In this document: in pieces, positions 57,807 through 64,000 of the stretch
Layout of the letters: each line of letters begins with the position of its first letter
Position numbering within the stretch: the stretch's first letter is position 1
Origin: Drechslerella dactyloides
Lineage: Eukaryota; Ascomycota; Orbiliomycetes; Orbiliales; Orbiliaceae
Reading direction: 5' to 3'
Length of the DNA: 64,000 nt
Assembly: GCA_020064725.1 (NCBI GenBank)
Contig: JAGTWJ010000003.1
Coordinates: 372,001 to 436,000, forward strand
Notes under the pieces: generated by a model
The model's input: only the letters and a program-made list of their open reading frames with translations
The model's database searches: none
Told to the model about the DNA's origin: nothing
Program-made: the position numbers and the translations under genes

Positions 57807-59863
57807 ATGACTACGCATCCCAGAAACCTTCTCGACCTTCCACCCGAAATTATAGAATCGATAATAAGCTACGTATGTCATTCGCGGTCGATTGATTACC
57901 TCGAGGCCCTTTGCTATCATTCATGTGTAGCTGAAAAGTTCACGCTGACGCAAAGTGGTATGTGCAACCATAGGTCGCGCTTGACCGGGACACCCTCCCG
58001 AACGTCAGCCTGACCTGCTCCGTCCTGCGCAGATTGACAGCAGTCTATTTGCACGATAGCTTGGTTGTCGACTTCGGTGGTTTTGATTTCTACAATCTTC
58101 CGCACATCGCAAGATCTCTCCTTGAAGACCCCTGTGGGTGGGGGTATATCGTCAGAAAGCTTGATTTTATTCACAGTAGCAAGGCTCTTCCGGAGGGTCG
58201 CTATGTGGAACTTTATGAGGCTATGCATCTGCTGTCGGATCATAGGGAGTGCTGTTTCGGCGAGGTTGCCGCTCTCCGGTATGCATCCATTACACTAGTC
58301 TCGGGGCCAGCCCCACAAATGCAATAGGATCATCGTAGCGTCGAGACTTGAACCCGTATTTATCGAGAACCTGCATACGCTAACTTCCTCACAGATTCCC
58401 TTTTCACCTCGATTTCACTGCACAGACGATGCCACACATCGTTGATTTATTCCAGCAGTTTCCTCACATCACAGAGCTTATAATTCCCATAACGACTGAG
58501 CTTCTGCTAAACTTTGAAACGACATTATTTTCAGGACTTGACAGTCTTAGAAAACTGTCTTTCAAAACCCGATTACCGAGGGATCTATACTTCCCGAACA
58601 CGCCAGAGATTTACGTCCTCTGGAAGGCCATCAATGCCAACCTGAAAAGGCTAGATTTTCTGTGTGTCGATTTCTGCCACTCGGAGCTAGAAGATCCACT
58701 ATCTACAGAGGCTTCTAATCATTCTCCCCTGAGATTTTCAAGATCATTTCGTCAAGCAAACTTGCCGGAACCACTCTCCCTCAAAGTTTTTCAGGCCAGA
58801 TCATGCGACGAGTGCTCCGACGACGACCAAATATTTTACCGCTTAAGCTTTCAGATGCCGGGGTTCCTGAGATTCGAACTGTTACAAGTGCTGAGCCTAA
58901 TCGAGATCCGGGACGTCTGCAAGCCCTTCCGTAATATTGCGAATCAATTCACGAGCTTGGAATATCTGCAACTTCACGAGCTCCTCTTGATCGATGTACG
59001 CGACCTCGAGACTATCTTTCAAAACTTGCCAAGACCGTTGATCGCGTTAAGTCTTAGCATCGAGCGAAGGGATGGCTATGATCGACATCGTGCATTTATT
59101 TACGACAGCCTCGCTAGGCATCGCAACAGCTTGAGGAGCCTCTCCTTGCGGGCCGGACCTACTCTAACACTTTTCAACCAACGTAGCGTGATACTTCCTC
59201 CACATCTCGACTCAAGGGGCGAGATCAGATCCGCTATGGCTGATTTCAGACAATGGACTAACCTGGAGGAGCTGACGCTTTCCATCGGCGCAATACCCGG
59301 TAGTCTTGTAAGTACTCCACCCGCTCAATCGCACGTCCAGCGCTGGTTCGCCTCGGCATTCCACGAAGGTCGGATGCTAACGTATATTTGTAATACCACG
59401 CACATAGACAAATATTCTACTCCCAGCATCGCTGAAAGTATTATACGTCGAAGACCACCACCAGTCAAATTGCTATAGCCACGCAAGACTCCAAGACCGG
59501 CCGTTCGACTGCGAGGACCAGGGCTGTCGGCTGCGTAAGCTGCCGTCCGATGAGGAGGCCATAGAAAGCTATTCCTGGCTGTTGGAACAATACTTTCTGA
59601 ACCGGGAGTACCTTACTGAGAAAACGGCATTTGCACTCCAGGCGGCTGCCATTCGACCCGTGTCATCACGAGAAGGTCGCCCGGACCCGATTTATTTTAC
59701 TATTGAGAAAACCTTCCTCACAAGGCCGTGGTCTCCCATCAAGCTTTCCGTTGTGCCGAAAGCTGAGTTCCAGAGCAAATTCAACAAGACCAATTTTCCC
59801 TTTAACGAGCATAGACTTTGCGATTGGGTCAATACATGCAGGGAGTGGTGGGGACAAAGTTAG
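57807..59863 (+). CDS. F-box/LRR-like protein (579 aa)
   Basis: Exons 57807-57872, 57974-58278, 58395-59307 and 59408-59863; donors GTATGT, GTATGC, GTAAGT, with phases 0, 2 and 0. The N-terminus is a textbook F-box split by intron 1: LLDLPPEIIESIISY | VALDRDTLPNVSLTCSVLRR. The body has leucine-rich stretches (FPHITELIIPITTELLLNFE, FTSLEYLQLHELLLIDVRDL, RSLSLRAGPTLTLF, LEELTLSIGAIPGSLTNILL, ending PASLKVLYVED), irregular LRRs as in many fungal F-box proteins, followed by a C-terminal EESYSWLLEQYFLN-type tail. Expected to be a substrate receptor of an SCF ubiquitin ligase; target unknown. Confidence 0.85.
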
Positions 59864-60317
59864 AAATCTACATTATAATATATACAACTGCAACAAGGAT
59901 GCTGTCTTCAGGTATCATAGCACTAGCATAGAATATAGAACATGAACCTTTCACCTGATTTACGATGACATGACAAAAAAAAAATGAAGTTCTAGCGGAT
60001 TTTGATACCATCACTGGAAGTTTATGGTCTAAAAACTGGCGAATACGATAGTATTAATAAAACTCCAGAGATACCCATAGAACGCCGGAGGCCGCTTTAG
60101 CAAACTGTAACAAAGAAGAGAAATAGATAATCACTCGAAGACGTGCGGATACCCTACACTTCGAGTCGATAATGAACCCTACAATCGCTCATGCAAAGTA
60201 CTCAAATAATAAACCGAAACGCCCATCATAATAAAAACAGAAAAGAGCGTGCACCAGGCACGTTAACATGTAAGCAGCACATAATCGGATCGAATCGAAT
60301 GGAATCGTTCAGGAGGC
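59864..60317. other. convergent 3' region, no supported gene
   Basis: A/T-rich spacer between the F-box/LRR gene and the LPMO gene. Confidence 0.55.
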
Positions 60318-61949
60318 CTAGATGATCCTCCTCAACCCGGCGTGTCCGCGATGCCAGTGACGGTAGTGGTACCCCTCCACACGATGCGCGTACAGATGGC
60401 GCGCGTACAGACTGCTGCCCGGCGTATTATCATCCTTCGCCTGACCTGTTGGAGTGGCGGTAACGTAGCCGCCTGTTGGCATCTGTGGCTGTGGCATCGG
60501 CGTGGGTGTATCCATATCAGTGGTGTAAACGGCCGTTGATTCGTCGATTGGAAGTGTAGACGTGGAGCCGCCGACGTAGACTATCTGTGTGACGACATGT
60601 GTTACCGTGACGGTAATATAGTGGAAGTGGCCGTGTCCGTGTCCATGCCTGTGGCCGTGCGCCGTCGTCATCGGTTGTGGGGTTACGTAGACGGTTTTCG
60701 TGACGTCTAAGATGACGGTTTCGGTAGCGGTAGCAGTGGTTGGGCGGGGAACAGTGACGACAACAGTGGAAGTGGACGTGGACATCACCATGTTGGATGT
60801 GACTTTGACAGTCGACGTGATTGTCCCTCGCTGCGAGGACTCAGCGAAAACAAGCGACGAAGTTGACGGCCAGGGGATCGTGGTAAATCCGTCAGGGAGG
60901 CTGGCCGTGCTGCCGAGTGTATTGATGCTAGTGCTCTGGATCTTGCTACCGGTAATAGCTTTGGTGGTAGTTCCGTCGTCGATGTGCTTATTGGGGTGAC
61001 GGGTGCCATGGTTCTCGCTGCTACCGTTGAAGACTATGGGGCCGGGAACCGGGCCGTAGTCGGGATAAGAGTCGCGGACAGGATACCATATGTTGTAGCG
61101 GAGGCCGGGCATATTGAGATTCGCGTAGTCGCCAGAGGGGATGCGGATGGTGGCTGGAAAGACTGAAGGTGGCGGAGACGACCTGAGGGTCGCTTGGGCG
61201 CAGCTGCACATGCATCGCGTCAGTTGTTTCTTACATATCTTCTACTCCAAAGTATATGCCCTTCTCAGGTGAAGGGCGTGAGAGAGAAGTTGATACATAC
61301 CCAACATACCACTGGGGCTCATTATTCGGCTCCGCAGCGTTGTTCAAGGTGATAGTTTCCGCGCGGATGAGGTAGTCTCCTTCCTGCAAGCCCTTCGGGA
61401 CCGTCCCTGAGAAGAACCCACCATTCTCGCGCATTCGAGTCGTACAAAACACACCGCGGCCATCCACACCGTCTTCCCAGACCTTGAACCAGCCAGACGA
61501 GCCGGGATCCTCAGCGACAGCAGAGATACTGTTTGGGACCTTACGCATGTAGATTGCACAAGGGCCCTTATGGGAGGCGTCGGTGACCCCATCCGGACCA
61601 GGGGTGTCAGCGGACCAGTTTGTGTGCCATTCAAAGGTCAATTTGGAACCAGCTATATGTATTTCATGAAGTGAGTTCGTATGCTTTGGAAGAGAGAAAT
61701 GGGGGGAAGGATAGTGTATATACGTTCTATGATGGCCTTTTCAGTGCCTTTCAACCCGTGATTGTCCTGAGGGGGCAAGCCGCAGGCGAGGTATGGGCTG
61801 TTCGGATCAGTAATTGGCGATACAGTCCCTGGCTGACGGAGGACGTTGAGCTGTTGCTCTCCATCGATGAGGAAGGAAGTGATCACATGGTGTGCGGAGA
61901 CGCTCGAGGCGGCCAGGCCGACGAGCAGGAGCTTTGTGTTAATCTTCAT
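60318..61949 (-). CDS. AA9 lytic polysaccharide monooxygenase with His-rich Ser/Thr tail (487 aa)
   Basis: Secreted copper enzyme class that cleaves cellulose or hemicellulose oxidatively. Exons 61724-61949, 61301-61652 and 60318-61203. Signal peptide 1-19 (INTKLLLVGLAASSVSA), leaving H20 as the mature N-terminal histidine of the copper brace; H103 in SHKGP is the second brace His and Y191 in PQWYVGCAQ the axial Tyr, with Q189 present. The usual RHE (second-sphere His) reads RAE (A173). C56, C107, C145 and C194 can form disulfides. There is no CBM1. From about 250 the protein is a Ser/Thr/Val-rich linker, with a run AHGHRHGHGHGHFHY at 374-388 and a second His cluster at 462-480 (HLYAH..YHYRHWHRGH). 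No GPI signal. Confidence 0.9.
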
Positions 61950-62736
61950 TTCAAAGGCGAATCTTGTGCGCGGGAGCTGGTTGCTAGGTAGCATGTATTG
62001 CCTGGTAAGTGGATGATGGAATTCTTTGATGGTAGTGATGGGAAGCGACTGGTATGGTACCTTATTTGTTATTTTCTGGATGCGGTGGATCGGGTGTTGA
62101 AAGGAGATTGAAACGGGAAGAGAGCTGAAGCCCCCGTCGACGTCGGTGGGGAGTTTTCATATGGCTGTTCAGATTGTAGTGTTGTGGACTGGCCGCAAAT
62201 ATTGGCCGCCATGATGCCATCTCCGCCCCTTCCCCACCATCGAATATATCTATAAATCATTCAGATTTTATTCTCCATTCAGACACGACATATACTGCGT
62301 CTAAAGGCTGATTCTGCAGCGTCGTATCGGGACTACTTAAAAGACGGTAGGCAAGAGGTAACATTATAGCAGCGGTGTTCTACAAATAGGTACTGAGGGC
62401 GGAAGTCGGAACCAGAGCTCCTACGGATCGCCACGGCCAGACCCTTTATATACCGCAAACCTTATGTAAGGGCCGTTCTCTTCGAACGCTCTATAGGTCT
62501 ACTCATCTGCTCGATGAACTGATTCACATCTTCGCCTCGTGCATCACTTATAGGCGAATGTTGTAATTTGTGCGTTGTCCAGCGTTTGTGTAACAGTCGG
62601 TTCAGGCGTGCGATCTGGTTTACAAGACCGCTCATGCTGTCGACAGGCGAGAAAGTTGTCCGCATGCGACTGGGTATATAGTATATCTATGGTACTGTTC
62701 GAAAAGCTATCTTACACTCTAGAATATACAGGCTGT
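61950..62736. other. intergenic (LPMO promoter), no supported gene
   Basis: Between the LPMO start and the 3' end of the WD40 gene; both are on the minus strand. Confidence 0.55.
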
Positions 62737-64000
62737 CTACTCCGCGATGCCTCCCCATTCTTCGTCCTCTTCTGCGTCTTCAACGATGTTAACGTCGCTT
62801 TCGCTATCGCCGTCACTATCGCTGTTGCTACCGTCGTCGCTCGCCTCGTCTGCATCTTCGTCGTGCTCCTTGACAGCGCTCTCGTCGACCTCGGCAGTAA
62901 TGAGGCAAGTTATTCGCCTATTGGTGTCATACTCGCCGAGCATGTGTGCGATTCCTGTTCCTGCATTCGCTGTATCTGCAACGGTATCCCCTACGGCTTC
63001 TTTGTCAACTTTCTGCCGTTTGCTCTGTTCATCGGACCGGCTGCCGAAGTCGAGAGCATAGACGCGGATGATACCGTTGCTGTTTGCGGTGGTGAGGAAG
63101 TAGGTTCCGTTTTGAGATGGGTGCGGGAGGAGCGAGAAGTCCTTGATGCGGGATCTGTCAGCGGTGGAGGGCGTGATTGTCGATAGAAGCGTCGGCTTTA
63201 GCTCCTCGTCGGCAGCGGGCTTGGGTAGCGAATACAGCAGCACCCTGCCGTCTTCCGTTGCGACAATGCATACTTCTTGTGTATCGTCTCCAGATGGTAC
63301 TTCTAGAAACAGTATCTGGTGTAGTTTAGATACCGGCTGCGCTGTGATGGTACCCTTGATCTCAGAATCGGCACCGAATAACACGACGCCGCGCTCGAAC
63401 AGGACTGCGTAGCCAGAATCTTTGCCCGGCCGCCAGGCGACTTTGATGCCGTCGCCAGCTATGCCAGCGATAAGGCGTGGTATACTCTTTGGGAAAGCGA
63501 GCACGCCAGCCTTCCGTCCCGTCATGAGATTCCACATCCTTACTGCCCTCTCATTCCGGCTGACGCTTAACGCTAGCTTTCCGGACGGATGAACAGCTAG
63601 ATCGCTCACTCCACCGCCAATTCCCGAGTGCGCGATTGCGCCCGGCCGAGGTTTTGGTGCCGGACAGTGCATGCTGGTGAGGAGAGACCAGTCCCTGGTA
63701 CGGAAAATATGGATGTATCCAGCTTCATCGGTTGAGATGAGCGTCGATTTCGACGGGAAGGACAGCGAGGTGGTCGGAGAGGCTGACGGCGGGGCGAGCG
63801 AGCCGAGGTGGGTGCGAGTGTGTAGATGGTAGAGGTTGATCTTGGTGTCTGGGGAGGATGTCGCAAGCACTCGCTTTCCTGTGGCGGAATTCGACTCGGC
63901 TGGAGAGACGGCGAGGCAGCGGATAGAGGATGCATGAGCGTTGAACAGGAACAGCGGCGTGAATGAACAGGATTTGCCGGTGACGGTTGCTCGTAGACCG
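62737..64000 (-). CDS. MAK11: MAK11-like WD40 protein, 60S ribosome assembly (5' end outside the window)
   Basis: The frame is open to base 64000. WD40-type repeats are visible: FLFNAHASSIRCLAVSP, ATSSPDTKINLYHL, STDEAGYIHIFRTRDW, SDLAVHPSGKLALSVSRNER followed by VRMWNLMTGRKAG, and FLTTANSNGIIRVYALDF. The order and the INLYHL / VRMWNLMTGRKAG blocks match the MAK11/PAK1IP1 family, nucleolar proteins needed for pre-60S maturation. The C-terminal 90 residues are strongly acidic (DDGSNSDSDGDSESD), with a basic KRQKVDKE before them. Gene symbol is assigned by family resemblance. Confidence 0.85.
   Translation of the reverse strand, partial: GLRATVTGKSCSFTPLFLFNAHASSIRCLAVSPAESNSATGKRVLATSSPDTKINLYHLHTRTHLGSLAPPSASPTTSLSFPSKSTLISTDEAGYIHIFRTRDWSLLTSMHCPAPKPRPGAIAHSGIGGGVSDLAVHPSGKLALSVSRNERAVRMWNLMTGRKAGVLAFPKSIPRLIAGIAGDGIKVAWRPGKDSGYAVLFERGVVLFGADSEIKGTITAQPVSKLHQILFLEVPSGDDTQEVCIVATEDGRVLLYSLPKPAADEELKPTLLSTITPSTADRSRIKDFSLLPHPSQNGTYFLTTANSNGIIRVYALDFGSRSDEQSKRQKVDKEAVGDTVADTANAGTGIAHMLGEYDTNRRITCLITAEVDESAVKEHDEDADEASDDGSNSDSDGDSESDVNIVEDAEEDEEWGGIAE

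Noticed and set aside
62575..63412. Plus-strand ORFs opposite the WD40 gene
   Set aside because: Shadows of the acidic low-complexity C-terminus, read as Ser/Val/Leu-rich sequence.
1..64000. Biosynthetic gene cluster, CRISPR array, prophage or insertion sequence
   Set aside because: No polyketide/peptide synthase, terpene cyclase, cluster regulator, spaced repeats, transposase or terminal inverted repeats were seen; the lone methyltransferase, dioxygenase and tyrosinase are far apart.

Overview
The window is nuclear DNA of a filamentous ascomycete (Pezizomycotina). Genes are broken by short introns of about 50-130 nt with GTRNGT donors, CTAAC/CTRAC-type branch sites and YAG acceptors. Coding strands alternate, intergenic gaps run from 0.3 to 3 kb, there is a split tRNA-Ser, and the families present (AA9 LPMO, HsbA wall protein, BIM1-like copper protein, fungal tyrosinase, PD-(D/E)XK_12-type protein, F-box/LRR proteins, MUP1- and PTR2-type permeases) are those of this group. 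CDS coordinates below run from start to stop and exon limits are in the text; I joined the exons by eye from splice signals and frame continuity.

Layout. 1-763: 5' half of a phytanoyl-CoA dioxygenase-like gene (minus). 2.5-5 kb: two small single-pass membrane proteins of the same design, one ending in a PPPY motif. 6.7-8.5 kb: SRPK-like kinase with an altered catalytic loop. 9.2-14.1 kb: a single-exon, GC-rich full-size ABCA-type transporter. 17-19.5 kb: secreted tyrosinase with a Ser/Thr- and Asn/Gly-rich linker. 22.8-24.3 kb: five-exon SAM-dependent methyltransferase with a changed motif I. 25.3 kb: tRNA-Ser(AGA). 26-37 kb: mostly surface or secreted proteins (HsbA-like, a 599-aa membrane protein, a 185-aa secreted protein, a cytosolic LOR/tubby-like protein, a GPI-anchored Cys-rich protein). 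39-40.2 kb: membrane-anchored BIM1-like protein. 41.5-43.3 kb: MUP1-type amino-acid permease. 44.8-46.8 kb: PD-(D/E)XK nuclease-like nuclear protein. 47-51 kb: F-box protein and PTR2-type peptide transporter. 51.4-55.1 kb: CorA-like channel protein, a small two-TM protein and a P-loop kinase. 57.8-59.9 kb: F-box/LRR protein. 60.3-62 kb: AA9 LPMO. 62.7-64 kb: MAK11-type WD40 protein, cut by the window edge.

There is no clear biosynthetic cluster. The recurring theme is cell-surface and copper biology: tyrosinase, BIM1-like and AA9 are three separate copper proteins, next to several wall and secreted proteins and nutrient permeases, as expected for a plant-associated or saprotrophic fungus. The most unusual gene is the AA9 LPMO. 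It keeps the copper histidine brace but has alanine where the conserved second-sphere histidine should be, and it ends in a Ser/Thr tail with a seven-histidine alternating run and a second His-rich terminus. No virus, transposon, CRISPR array or complete mobile element was recognised.
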